Source of the DNA: Stakelama portus
Lineage (GTDB): Bacteria > Pseudomonadota > Alphaproteobacteria > Sphingomonadales > Sphingomonadaceae
DNA: 64,000 nt
Assembly: GCF_003171655.1 (NCBI RefSeq)
Contig: NZ_QFZL01000006.1
Coordinates: 62,001-126,000 of the forward strand
Direction of reading: 5' to 3'
In this document: one piece after another, positions 26,566 to 35,303 of the stretch
Position numbering within the stretch: the first letter of the stretch is position 1
How the letters are laid out: every line of letters starts with the position of its first letter
Notes under the pieces: model-generated
What the model saw: only the letters and a program-made list of their open reading frames with translations
Database searches by the model: none
What the model was told of the DNA's origin: nothing
Program-made: the position numbers and the translations under genes

Positions 26566-28055
26566 CCGAATCCCAGGTCCAATGGTGGCAGCGGCGCTGG
26601 TTTCTCGCGCTGCTGATACTGGTCAGCGCGGTGCCATTGCTATGGCCGCCGCTGCCGCCGTTCACCGATCTGCCGGCGCATATGGGCCGCTATCGGGTGA
26701 TGCTCGGCACCGATCCGGAGCTGGCGCAATGGTTCGGCTTTCAGTGGAAGCTGATCGGCTATGTCGGGTTCGACGCGCTCGTCGCGCTGATCGCGCCGCT
26801 GTTGGGGCTGGAACCGACGGTCAAGCTGCTGGTGATCCTGACCGCCGTCGCAACTGCATCGGGCATAATATGGATTTCGCGCGAAGTGCATGGGCGCGTC
26901 CAGCCGCTCGCGATCCTTGCGCTGCCCTTCGTCTATCACCTCGCCTTTCAGTTCGGCTTTCTGAACTATTGCCTGGCGATGGCGTGCACGCTCAACGCGT
27001 TCGCATATTGGTTGCGGCTCGGGCGAGTGCAGAAGCTTGGGCTGCGCGCGGCGATATTCGTGCCGATTTCCTGCGCGATCTGGCTGATCCATGTCGTCGC
27101 GTGGCTGGTGCTGGGCCTGTGCTGTTTCGTCGCCGAGCTGATCCATCAGCGCGAAAGCGGGCGCGACTGGCCGCGTTCGCTCTGGTGGGCGGGCATCGGC
27201 TGTATCCCGCTCGCCCTGCCCTTTCTGCGCTTTCTGGCCTGGCAGCCGGGGGGCGAAGGATCGGCCGACTGGGTCGCATCGCTGCGCTACAAGCCGAGCT
27301 GGTTCGCAATGGCGCTGCGCGACCGCTGGCAATGGTTCGATGTCGGCGCGATCGCGCTGGTGGCAGCGATGTTCTATCAGGCGATCCGTTCCCCCGACTC
27401 GCATTTCGACCGCACGCTGGGCGCGACGGCGGCCGGACTGCTGCTGCTGTTCGTCGCGATGCCGTTTCTGGCCGCCTATGCCGATGCGCGACTGGCGCCG
27501 TTCGTCATCATCCTCGCGCTGCTCGCGGTACGGTCCGAAGGCAGGACGGCGGGCCGTATCGCGCTGATCGCGCTGATATTCTTTGGCGTGCGCACGATCG
27601 GTACCACCGCCAGCCTCGCGATCGGCAGCGCCGACTGGAACAAGCGCCTGATCGCGCTCGATCATCTGCCGCGCGGACAGCGCGTGCTCGGGCTGATCAC
27701 CGCGCCATGCGACCCGCAATGGGCGATGTATCGGATCCGCCATTTGACCGCGATGGCGATCGTCCGCCGCGCGAGCTTTACCAACGACCAGTTCGATCTG
27801 GGCAACAGCGCGTTGCTGACGATCACCGCGCCGGGCATTGCGGGTTTCGACAAGGATCCCTCGCACACCGTGGTTCCGCATCATTGCGGCCTCGGCGGAT
27901 TCCGCACGGTTGACGATGCACTTGCCCAATTCCCCCGCGACCGGTTCGATTATGTCTGGCTGCTCGACGCACCGCCGCTCGACGCGCGGCAGACCGCCGG
28001 GCTCCAGCCGGTCTGGCAGGACGAACGCGACCGACTGTTCCGGATCGCGCGCTAA
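26562..28055 (+). CDS. polytopic membrane protein, paralogue A of tandem pair
   Basis: A 497-residue protein with about ten hydrophobic helices. The first helix ends in WPPLPPFTDLPAHMGRYRV, an external acidic/His loop; later REVHGRVQPLAILALPFVYHLAFQFGFLNYCLAMACTLNAFAYWLRL and a soluble C-terminal part with LPRGQRVLGLI and FPRDRFDYVWLLDAPP. The same blocks recur in the next gene, so the two arose by duplication. The architecture (first-loop acidic residues, multi-helix core, soluble tail) resembles GT-C glycosyltransferases, but no standard family is recognised. AAAGGG precedes the ATG, which overlaps the previous stop. Confidence 0.62.
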   Translation: MTESQVQWWQRRWFLALLILVSAVPLLWPPLPPFTDLPAHMGRYRVMLGTDPELAQWFGFQWKLIGYVGFDALVALIAPLLGLEPTVKLLVILTAVATASGIIWISREVHGRVQPLAILALPFVYHLAFQFGFLNYCLAMACTLNAFAYWLRLGRVQKLGLRAAIFVPISCAIWLIHVVAWLVLGLCCFVAELIHQRESGRDWPRSLWWAGIGCIPLALPFLRFLAWQPGGEGSADWVASLRYKPSWFAMALRDRWQWFDVGAIALVAAMFYQAIRSPDSHFDRTLGATAAGLLLLFVAMPFLAAYADARLAPFVIILALLAVRSEGRTAGRIALIALIFFGVRTIGTTASLAIGSADWNKRLIALDHLPRGQRVLGLITAPCDPQWAMYRIRHLTAMAIVRRASFTNDQFDLGNSALLTITAPGIAGFDKDPSHTVVPHHCGLGGFRTVDDALAQFPRDRFDYVWLLDAPPLDARQTAGLQPVWQDERDRLFRIAR

Positions 28056-28096
28056 CCGGCTTGTCTCGCGCGCCCGCAGCGCAGTAGAAGCACGCG

Positions 28097-29728
28097 ATGC
28101 AAGGGGGCACCGCAGATCCGCGCCGATGGTGGCAAACACGCACATTCGTGCTGGTCGCCGCACTGATTACCGCCATCCCGCTGCTCTGGCCCGAAATACC
28201 GCCGCTGGTCGATCTGCCCGGCCATATGGGTCGATACCGGGTTCAGCTCGACCGCCATCTCTACCCCTGGTTCGCCGACTGGTATAATTTCGACTGGCAG
28301 CTGATCGGCAATCTGGGCGTCGACCTGCTGATCATTCCGCTAAGGCCGATCTTCGGGCTCGAATTGTCGGTGAAGCTGATCGTGATGGCGATCCCGGTGC
28401 TGACGGTCACCGGGCTGTTGTGGATCGCGCGCGAAGTCCATGGCCGCATTCCCGCAACCGCGCTGTTCGCGCTGCCGCTGGCCTATAGCTATCCGTTCCA
28501 TTTCGGCTTTGTGAACTTCGCGCTGTCGATGGCGCTCGCGCTCAACGCCTTTGCGTGGTGGCTGCGACTGGCGCGTCAGGGGCGCTTCGCCCTGCGCAAC
28601 ATCGTGTTCGTGCCGATCTCCTGCCTGATCTGGGTGTGCCACACCTATGGCTGGGGCACGCTGGGCGTGCTTGCCTTTTCCGCCGAGCTTATCCGCCAGC
28701 ACGACCTTGCCCGCAAACCCGGCGATCCGTGGAACAGGGATTTCGTTCGTGTCTGGGTGGTGCCGTGGTTCCGGGCGGGCGTTCAGTGCCTCGTCCTCGC
28801 CTTTCCGATGATCCTGATGCTGATGTGGCGCGCGGAATCGTCATCGGGGCAGACCGCGGACATGTTCAACTGGCGGGCCAAGGCGCGCTGGGTGACGATG
28901 GTGCTGCGCGACCGGTGGCAGCTGTTCGACATCGCCAGCCTGGGCGTGCTGTTCCTGATCGGCTTTCGCGGCATTCGCGATCCCAATATCGGCTATTCGC
29001 GCAATCTGGCGCTGTCGGCGCTGTTCCTGATTGCAGTCTATATCCTGCTGCCACGCATCATCTTCGGATCGGCCTATGCCGATATGCGGCTGGCGCCCTA
29101 TATGCTCGCCATCGCGCTGATCGGGCTGCGGCCCAAGCCGGGGCTTTCGATCCGCGGGGCAGCGGTGGTCGCGGCGATCGGCGCTGCTTTCTTCCTTGTC
29201 CGCACCGCAGGAACGACAGTGAGCTTCCTGCTATATGACCGCACCTATCAGCGCGAGCTCGCCGCGCTCGATCACCTGCCGGTAGGGGCGCGGCTCGTCA
29301 CGTTCGTCGGCGAAACCTGCTACAACGAATGGATGATGACCCGGTATCAGCATTTCCCGGGTCTCGCGCTCGAACGGCGCATGGCGTACGCCAACGACCA
29401 ATGGTCGATGCCGGGCGGGCAATTGCTCACGGTGCGCTATCGCGCCGCGGGCCGATATGCGCATGACCCTTCGGAGCTGGTCACCGACGTGCAATGTCCG
29501 CGCGAATGGTGGCGTCCGATTGCCTGGTCGCTGACGCATTTCCCGCGCGATGCGTTCGATTATGTCTGGCTGATCCGTCCGCCCGCTTATGATCCCCGCC
29601 TGGAACAGGGGCTGGAGCCGGTGTGGCGCGACGGCGACAGCGCGCTGTTCCGCGTCAACCACGACGTGCCGCCCGCCGAACTGGTGCCCGAGGATCTGCC
29701 GCGACCGACTAAGTCGCTGCCTTTCTGA
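28097..29728 (+). CDS. polytopic membrane protein, paralogue B of tandem pair
   Basis: A 543-residue protein colinear with the preceding one: IPLLWPEIPPLVDLPGHMGRYRV, KLIVMAIPVLTVTGLLWIAREVHGR, FHFGFVNFALSMALALNAFAWWLRL, LDHLPVGARLVTFVGETCYNEW and FPRDAFDYVWLIRPP. It has extra residues in the middle (RKPGDPWNRDFVRVW) and a longer C-terminus. The DLPxHMGRYRV loop, kept in both copies, is the best candidate for a catalytic or binding site. The gene begins 41 bases after the previous stop and its own 3' end overlaps the convergent acyltransferase gene by 20 bases. Confidence 0.62.
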   Translation: MQGGTADPRRWWQTRTFVLVAALITAIPLLWPEIPPLVDLPGHMGRYRVQLDRHLYPWFADWYNFDWQLIGNLGVDLLIIPLRPIFGLELSVKLIVMAIPVLTVTGLLWIAREVHGRIPATALFALPLAYSYPFHFGFVNFALSMALALNAFAWWLRLARQGRFALRNIVFVPISCLIWVCHTYGWGTLGVLAFSAELIRQHDLARKPGDPWNRDFVRVWVVPWFRAGVQCLVLAFPMILMLMWRAESSSGQTADMFNWRAKARWVTMVLRDRWQLFDIASLGVLFLIGFRGIRDPNIGYSRNLALSALFLIAVYILLPRIIFGSAYADMRLAPYMLAIALIGLRPKPGLSIRGAAVVAAIGAAFFLVRTAGTTVSFLLYDRTYQRELAALDHLPVGARLVTFVGETCYNEWMMTRYQHFPGLALERRMAYANDQWSMPGGQLLTVRYRAAGRYAHDPSELVTDVQCPREWWRPIAWSLTHFPRDAFDYVWLIRPPAYDPRLEQGLEPVWRDGDSALFRVNHDVPPAELVPEDLPRPTKSLPF

Positions 29729-30860
29729 ACGGCGTCAGCTCGCCCAGATATTCCTGTTCGTGCGCGACGGCGATCTTCTCCTGCTCCAGCCATTCGGCGA
29801 TCGCGCTGCGGAAACCGGCATCGGGGATATAATGCGCCGACCAGGTGGGCACGGGCACATAACCGCGCGCCAGCTTGTGCTCGCCCTGCGCGCCGGCTTC
29901 GACGCGCGAAAGCCCGCGCGCGATGGCCGCGTCGATAGCCTGATAATAGCATAGCTCGAAATGGAGGAAGGGCACGTCCTGCGTGCAGCCCCAATAGCGG
30001 CCATAAAGCGCGTCGGCCCCGATCAGATTGAGCGCCCCGGCAATCGGGCGTCCGTCCCGTTCGGCAAGAATCAGCAGCACCTTGTCCGCCATCGCGGCGC
30101 CCAGCATCGAAAAGAACGGCCGCGTCAGATAGGGGCGCCCCCATTTGCGGCTGCCGGTATCCTGATAGAATTGCCAGAAGACATCCCAATGCGCCTCGGT
30201 AATTTCGGAACCGGTCAGGTGACGGATCGTCAGCCCTTCGACCGCGCGTTCGCGCTCCTTGCGGACCGCCTTGCGCTTGCGGCTGGCAAGGTCGCCCAGA
30301 AACGCGTCGAAACTGTCATACCCATCGTTATGCCAGTGAAACTGCGTCCCCTGGCGGATCAGCCATCCGGCGGCTTCGAACAGCGGGATCTGTGCAGCCT
30401 CGACGAAACTGGCATGCGCCGATGACAGCCCGTTCTGATCGGCGAACGCGGCGATACCCGCGATCAGCCCGGCGGCATAGGCATCGGGCATGTCGGGCCG
30501 GACCAGCAGCCGCGGGCCGGGCACGGGCGTAAAGGGTACCGCAACCTGCAGTTTGGGATAATAGCGGCGTCCCGAGCGCTCCCATGCATCCGCCCAGGCA
30601 TGATCGAACACATATTCGCCCTGGCTGTGACCCTTGGCATAGACCGGAGCCACTGCCGCGGCGTGACCATCGGGACCGTCGATCACGACCGGCACCGGCT
30701 GCCACCCGGTCGACACGTCGGCCGAACCTGATTCTTCCAGAATCGACAGGAATGCATGGCTGAGGAACGGGTTGTCGCCACCCGCGCACGCATCCCATTG
30801 CGACGCCGGAATCGAAGCGATGCCATCGGCAATACGGGCAGTGATCCGGGGTGTCGTCAC
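29709..30860 (-). CDS. GNAT/FemAB-like acyltransferase (PF04339 type)
   Basis: A 383-residue cytoplasmic protein with two GNAT-like halves. Motifs typical of the group: DNPFLSHAFLSILEESGS, YVFDHAWADAWERSGRRYYPKLQVAVPFTPVPGPR, LASRKRKAVRKERERA, FWQFYQDTGSRKWGRPYL, NLIGADALYGRYWGC and RVEAGAQGEHKLARGYVPVPTWSAHY. These proteins are called peptidogalycan biosynthesis or acetyltransferase proteins in many genomes, with substrate undefined. I chose the GTG at 30860, where homology starts; the ATG further out (30962) gives a Cys-rich non-conserved leader. Confidence 0.86.
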   Translation of the reverse strand: MTTPRITARIADGIASIPASQWDACAGGDNPFLSHAFLSILEESGSADVSTGWQPVPVVIDGPDGHAAAVAPVYAKGHSQGEYVFDHAWADAWERSGRRYYPKLQVAVPFTPVPGPRLLVRPDMPDAYAAGLIAGIAAFADQNGLSSAHASFVEAAQIPLFEAAGWLIRQGTQFHWHNDGYDSFDAFLGDLASRKRKAVRKERERAVEGLTIRHLTGSEITEAHWDVFWQFYQDTGSRKWGRPYLTRPFFSMLGAAMADKVLLILAERDGRPIAGALNLIGADALYGRYWGCTQDVPFLHFELCYYQAIDAAIARGLSRVEAGAQGEHKLARGYVPVPTWSAHYIPDAGFRSAIAEWLEQEKIAVAHEQEYLGELTPFRKAAT

Positions 30861-31041
30861 ACGCTTAATGTAGCGTCTGTTCAGCGGCTTGCCACCCCGC
30901 CGCTCGCAGCCGCAGCACAAAATTTCGCAGTTTTCTGGGGATTTCGCTGCGGCGCAGCACATCGATTGCTTGCATTTTCAACAACCATGCGTCAGTCTTA
31001 TGCATCTGACCGGAGCAAATCCGGCATGGGGAGAGGATGCT

Positions 31042-31155
31042 ATGGCAACTATTGTTCGCCGGGTTCGCGGTTCCATCGATGTAGTATTGCTGACCGGGCT
31101 GTCGGTCGCGATGCTCGCCGTGACCTATATCCTGTTGCTGGACAAGGTGCATTAA
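31042..31155 (+). CDS. 37-residue single-helix membrane microprotein
   Basis: A short ORF beginning MATIVRRVRGSIDVVLLTGL, with a basic N-terminus (three Arg), one hydrophobic helix (about residues 13-32) and a short polar tail LLLDKVH. By the positive-inside rule the N-terminus should be cytoplasmic. GGGGAGAGG ends 5 bases before the ATG, and a strong intrinsic terminator follows the stop by 8 bases, so it appears to be a complete monocistronic unit. No family recognised; a small regulator or stabiliser of a membrane complex is possible. Confidence 0.68.
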   Translation: MATIVRRVRGSIDVVLLTGLSVAMLAVTYILLLDKVH

Positions 31156-31162
31156 GCGGTAA

Positions 31163-31212
31163 CGCGCTCCGGCCCGATTCCCCCAGAGCCGCGCCGGAGC
31201 GCGCTCTTTTTT
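31163..31212 (+). terminator. intrinsic terminator of the 37-residue microprotein gene
   Basis: An 11-base-pair stem, CGCGCTCCGGC (31163-31173) with GCCGGAGCGCG (31193-31203), loop of 19 bases, followed after CTC by six T residues (31207-31212). It is the clearest rho-independent terminator in the window and it sits only 8 bases after the TAA. Confidence 0.85.
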
Positions 31213-31282
31213 CCTGGTGGTAACACCATATCCTGAACCGCTGATCTTTGCAGAATGCGCAGCGAAGTCAGCGGCCAGCGGC

Positions 31283-32593
31283 TTAATCGCCGCCGCTTCC
31301 TCCCTCGGGTTTTGCCCCGCCCTCGCTGTTCGGCAACCCCTTCACCCACACGTCGCGCTGCGGGAAGGGGATTTCGACGCCATGTTCCTTGAACAGATTC
31401 CATAGCCGGTTGAGCACATCCGAACGGACATTGCCGACGCCGCCCTCCGGATCGTTGATCCAGGCCAGAATCTCGTGGTCGACCGAACTGTCGCCGAAAC
31501 CGGCGAGCCAGACATTGGGCTTGGGATTGTCGAGCACGCGCGGGCTTTCCGTCGCGGCGCGCAGCATCAGTTCCTGTGCGAGTTTGAGGTCGCTCGAATA
31601 CGCAACGCCGACCGGAATGCGCACACGGACATTCTTGTCCGAATAACTCCAGTTCTCGACTTCCTGAGTCATCAGATTCTCGTTGGGAATCAGATGCTCC
31701 TTGCCGTCGCGGGTGATCACCGAAACCGCGCGCACGCCGATCTTGTTGACCCAGCCGAAACTGTCGCCGACGACGATCACGTCGCCCGGCTTGATCGACC
31801 GGTCCATCAACAGGATGATCCCGGCGATCAGATTGCCCACCGTCTTCTGAAGGCCGAAGCCGACGGCGAGGCCCAGCGCACCCGAAAACACGGCAAAGGC
31901 CGTCAGGTCGACATCGAGCAAGTCGATGCCGATGAAAAAGGCGACGATCAGGATCACGATCCCCGCCAGCTTCTGGAACAACAGCTTCTGCGTCGGATCG
32001 AATCCCCGCGCGCTGGCGATGGTGTGGCTCGTCACGCGATTGGCCAGACGCACGACGGCGAAGATCACGATCAGCGTCACCGTGATGGTGAGCACCGAAT
32101 AAAGCGAGAATCGCCGCTTGCCGACGTCGAAGCCCACGCGCTGCAATATCGCTTCGATCACGTCGAAGCCGCCGATCGCGTTGGCGAGGATCGAGACAAA
32201 GGCGATCAGACCCATCGTCCACGCCGCCCAGCGCGGGATGCTCAGCCCGCGCAGCACCGCCGCGATCACCATCCCGGCCGCGGCGCCGTCGGCAAAACCG
32301 ATGCCCAGCGCCGACAGCGAATGCCAGGGCCAGGCCGCCGCCATGATCGCCAGCAGCATCGCGGCCAGCCCATGGCGGACGATGTCGCTCATCCGGGGGC
32401 CCAGCCCCTCGGCATGGCCGCCGACGCGCTTCTGCCAGAATTGCGTCGCGACCGGCCCGAGCTTTCGTCCCGCCAGCCAGCCGGCACTCAACGCAGCAAC
32501 CGTCAGCGCAAAGGCAACGCCCGCTTCGATCAGTACCGGCGTGCCCGGTATCGTAATGCCTTGCGAAGCGAGCCAGTCGGTTACGCGCGTCAT
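31283..32593 (-). CDS. MscS-family mechanosensitive channel
   Basis: A 436-residue inner-membrane protein. Five helices in the N-terminal half, then the pore-lining segment AFAVFSGALGLAVGFGLQKTVGNLIAGIILLMDRSIKPGDVIVV, which is the MscS signature, followed by the beta domain (GWVNKIGVRAVSVITRDGKEHLIPNENLMTQ) and the alpha/beta cage to about residue 420. The C-terminus is Gly-rich (EGGSGGD). It releases solutes on hypo-osmotic shock. The ATG overlaps the stop of metC by 4 bases, so it is the last gene of the sseA-metC-mscS operon. Confidence 0.93.
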   Translation of the reverse strand: MTRVTDWLASQGITIPGTPVLIEAGVAFALTVAALSAGWLAGRKLGPVATQFWQKRVGGHAEGLGPRMSDIVRHGLAAMLLAIMAAAWPWHSLSALGIGFADGAAAGMVIAAVLRGLSIPRWAAWTMGLIAFVSILANAIGGFDVIEAILQRVGFDVGKRRFSLYSVLTITVTLIVIFAVVRLANRVTSHTIASARGFDPTQKLLFQKLAGIVILIVAFFIGIDLLDVDLTAFAVFSGALGLAVGFGLQKTVGNLIAGIILLMDRSIKPGDVIVVGDSFGWVNKIGVRAVSVITRDGKEHLIPNENLMTQEVENWSYSDKNVRVRIPVGVAYSSDLKLAQELMLRAATESPRVLDNPKPNVWLAGFGDSSVDHEILAWINDPEGGVGNVRSDVLNRLWNLFKEHGVEIPFPQRDVWVKGLPNSEGGAKPEGGSGGD

Positions 32594-33783
32594 CCGATCG
32601 CCTCGCGAAATCGCATCAGTCCGGCGTCGAGATCGGTCATCAGATCCTCCGGGTCCTCAAGCCCGATCTGGAGCCGCACCACCGGCCCTTCGGCTTCCCA
32701 GGGCACAACGGTACGGATTTTCTCCGGATCGACCGGCAGCGCCAGGCTTTCATAGCCGCCCCAGCTGAACCCCAGTCCGAACAGCCGCAATCCGTCGATC
32801 AGCGCCGCGCGCTCACGCTCGCCCCCGCCGCGCAGGACGAAAGAGAACAGCCCGGCCGCGCCCTTGAAATCGCGTTCGAAAAATTCGTGCCCCGGACAGG
32901 AAGGCAGCGCGGGGTGCAGCACCCGCGCGACTTCGGGCCGGTCGGCAAGCCATCGGGCGATCCGCAACGCCGCCGCGCCCTGCGACTTCAGCCGCACGTC
33001 CATCGTCCGCAGGCCGCGCGCCCCAAGCCAGGCATCGTCGGGACTGGCGGTCTGGCCGAGCTGATAGCTCCCCTGCCGCAACGCGCCATATTTGCCCTTT
33101 GCCGCCGTCACCGATCCCAGCATCACATCCGAATGGCCAACGACATATTTGGTACACGCCAGGATCGAATAATCGATGCCGAACGAAATCGCCGGAAACA
33201 ACAGCGGTGTGGCCCAGGTATTGTCGATCAGCGTCACCAGGCCCTTGTCCCTGGCGACGCCGACAATTGCGGGAATGTCCTGCACCTCAAAGGTGAGGCT
33301 GCCCGGGCTTTCCAGAAAGATCGCGCGCGTGCGATCGGTGACCAGGCTTGCGATCCCCTCGCCGATCATCGGGTCGTAATAGGTGGTGGTGACGCCGAAC
33401 CGTTTGAGGAAATGGTCGGCAAAGCCGCGCGTCGGATCATAGACGCTGTCGGCAAGCAGCAATTCGTCGCCGGGCGAAAGCACCGACAGCAGGGCAGTCG
33501 ACACTGCCGCCACGCCCGACGGATAGAGCAAGGTCGCTTCGGCGCCGGGCTCAAGCTCGGTCAGCGCTTCGGCAAGCGACCATTGTGTCGGCGTGCCGCG
33601 CCGCCCATAGAACAGGCGATGATGCGTATCGCGCCCGCCCGCGGCGCGCAGGTCCGCGACGCTGTCATACAGGATCGTCGAGGCACGCCAGACCGGCGGG
33701 TTGACGATACCCTGCGTCCATTCCGGGCGTCGCCCCGCGCCGACGATGCGGGTTGCCGGCTTGTCGTCTTCGCTTGCGCTCAT
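32590..33783 (-). CDS. metC: cystathionine beta-lyase-type PLP enzyme
   Basis: A 397-residue Cys/Met metabolism PLP enzyme. Lys212 in ILACTKYVVGHSDV binds PLP; IDNTWATPLLF and YPSGVAAVSTALLS are conserved; GRRGTPTQWSLAEAL marks the MetC side of the family. It cleaves cystathionine to homocysteine, pyruvate and ammonia. The ATG at 33783 overlaps the sseA stop as ATGA; a 14-codon longer frame runs into sseA. Placement between a mercaptopyruvate sulfurtransferase gene and mscS suggests sulfur amino-acid metabolism, though a cystathionine gamma-type activity cannot be excluded. Confidence 0.92.
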   Translation of the reverse strand: MSASEDDKPATRIVGAGRRPEWTQGIVNPPVWRASTILYDSVADLRAAGGRDTHHRLFYGRRGTPTQWSLAEALTELEPGAEATLLYPSGVAAVSTALLSVLSPGDELLLADSVYDPTRGFADHFLKRFGVTTTYYDPMIGEGIASLVTDRTRAIFLESPGSLTFEVQDIPAIVGVARDKGLVTLIDNTWATPLLFPAISFGIDYSILACTKYVVGHSDVMLGSVTAAKGKYGALRQGSYQLGQTASPDDAWLGARGLRTMDVRLKSQGAAALRIARWLADRPEVARVLHPALPSCPGHEFFERDFKGAAGLFSFVLRGGGERERAALIDGLRLFGLGFSWGGYESLALPVDPEKIRTVVPWEAEGPVVRLQIGLEDPEDLMTDLDAGLMRFREAIG

Positions 33784-34616
33784 GCTGCTCCTGTTGCTTT
33801 CGGCGTTTCGGGATGCGCGCCCCATTCGGCCCAGCTGCCATCGTAAAGCGCTATGTCATGGCCGAGCAGATGCGCGGCGAACACGATCACCGCCGCAGTA
33901 ATGCCCGAGCCGCAGGTCGCAACCATCGGCTGCGCGGGATCGAGCCCGGCATCGGCAAATATCGCGCGCAACGCCGCACCCTGTTTCCAGCTGCCGTCGA
34001 CATTGAAGAAACGCGCATAATGAAGGTTGCACGAACCGGGGATATGGCCCGGTTCGGTGTCCGGGCGGGTTTCGGGTTCGCTGCCTGCGAAGCGTGCAGG
34101 CGATCGTGCGTCGGCGACGCGTTCGCCACCGCTTTCGACATTGGCGAGCATCGCGGAAATATCGCGCACCGAAACCGATGGTTCGCGTGCCGCTCCCGGC
34201 TCACCTCCGACGGGCGGAGCACCTGTTTCGACCGGACGCCCTTCGCCCCGCCATTTGGCGAGCCCGCCGTCGAGCACCGCCGCTTCGATGCCGAACGCGC
34301 GCAGCATCCACCATGCGCGCGCCGCCGTGTGCAGCGGACTATCGTCATACACCACCACCTGCCGCGCATCCTGCAGGCCGGCAGCAGCGAGCCGCGCGGC
34401 AAAATGCGCCGCGCCGGGCAGCATCGACGGCAGTTCGCTGTCCGGGCGGGCGAAACTCGAAAGATCGAGAAACGCGGCGCCCGGAATATGCGCCTGCGCA
34501 TATTCGGCGGCCGGATCACGACCCTGTTCGGGCAGGAAATAGCTTGCATCGGCGACCGCCAGCCCGGGCGTGCCGAGCGCGTCTGCCAGCCATTGCGTCG
34601 TTACCAGCGCGTCCAA
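33780..34616 (-). CDS. sseA: 3-mercaptopyruvate sulfurtransferase
   Basis: Transfers sulfur from mercaptopyruvate to acceptors such as cyanide or thiols. 278 residues with two rhodanese domains; the active-site Cys235 is in VATCGSGITAAV, the loop CGSG-T being the mercaptopyruvate sulfurtransferase type. The inactive first domain has VVYDDSPLHTAARAWWMLRAFG. I place the start at a TTG (34616) because it gives the usual N-terminus LDALVTTQWLADALG (first residue read as Met) and has GGGAGG at a 7-base spacing; upstream ATGs at 34637 and 34646 would put the ribosome site inside the gene. Confidence 0.93.
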   Translation of the reverse strand: MDALVTTQWLADALGTPGLAVADASYFLPEQGRDPAAEYAQAHIPGAAFLDLSSFARPDSELPSMLPGAAHFAARLAAAGLQDARQVVVYDDSPLHTAARAWWMLRAFGIEAAVLDGGLAKWRGEGRPVETGAPPVGGEPGAAREPSVSVRDISAMLANVESGGERVADARSPARFAGSEPETRPDTEPGHIPGSCNLHYARFFNVDGSWKQGAALRAIFADAGLDPAQPMVATCGSGITAAVIVFAAHLLGHDIALYDGSWAEWGAHPETPKATGAA

Positions 34617-34623
34617 GCCACAT

Positions 34624-34629
34624 CCTCCC
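34624..34629 (-). promoter_or_regulatory. ribosome binding site that fixes the sseA TTG start
   Basis: The complement reads GGGAGG, 7 bases before a TTG codon at 34616-34614. An ATG (34623-34621) lies between but in another frame. The site explains why the TTG and not the upstream in-frame ATGs should be the sseA start. Confidence 0.7.
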
Positions 34630-34713
34630 TTGCCCATCCTTAGCATCGCGGTCGCGTGCGTCGAGTACGCATCCGATTGATTATAAGGGGCTCCACGCTG
34701 TATCGGCGGGCAT

Positions 34714-35160
34714 ATGGACCCCGTATATCTCGGCAAGACGAGCGCATTGCCGACCTCTCCCCAAGAGGCGGTGCTCGATTATGTTCCCAATCCGCGCGCA
34801 GGCACGCGGTATCTGGTGCGGTTTGCCGCACCCGAATTCACGTCGCTCTGCCCGATCACCGGCGCGCCCGATTTCGCGCATCTGGTGATCGATTATGTGC
34901 CGCGCGACACGATCGTCGAATCCAAGTCGCTCAAGCTCTTCCTCGGCAGCTTTCGCAACCATGGCGCCTTTCACGAGGATTGCACCGTCGGCATCGGCGA
35001 GCGGCTGTTCCGCGAAATGGCTCCCGAATGGCTGCGGATCGGCGGATATTGGTATCCGCGCGGCGGCATTCCGATCGACGTGTTCTGGCAATCCGGCGCG
35101 CCGCCCGAAGGCGTCTGGATTCCCGATCAGCAAGTGCCGGGATATCGCGGGCGCGGCTGA
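34714..35160 (+). CDS. queF: NADPH-dependent 7-cyano-7-deazaguanine reductase
   Basis: Reduces preQ0 to preQ1 in queuosine synthesis. The 148-residue single-domain (short, unimodular) form: [30 protein letters not shown] with nucleophile Cys46 and Asp53, [22 protein letters not shown] with the substrate Glu and His, and [16 protein letters not shown]. The other queuosine genes are not nearby. It is divergent from sseA with about 100 bases between them. Confidence 0.97.
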   Translation: MDPVYLGKTSALPTSPQEAVLDYVPNPRAGTRYLVRFAAPEFTSLCPITGAPDFAHLVIDYVPRDTIVESKSLKLFLGSFRNHGAFHEDCTVGIGERLFREMAPEWLRIGGYWYPRGGIPIDVFWQSGAPPEGVWIPDQQVPGYRGRG

Positions 35161-35303
35161 TTTGCGCGGCATTTGACACGACTCGTCGGCAAGGCGCATG
35201 CTGCACTGCGTCATCAGGCAACCTTTATCAGCCAGGAGCGTTCTGCAAATGGACCTAAGGGGCTGATTTCGCCCCGAAAGTCCCGATCTTTGAAGGGACC
35301 GCC

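Noticed and set aside
25176..28055. Long plus-strand frame fused across the GT-C-like gene and its neighbour
   Set aside because: Only its last part (from 26562) is coding; the first part is an Arg/Ala-rich frame-shift shadow of the 24850 gene.
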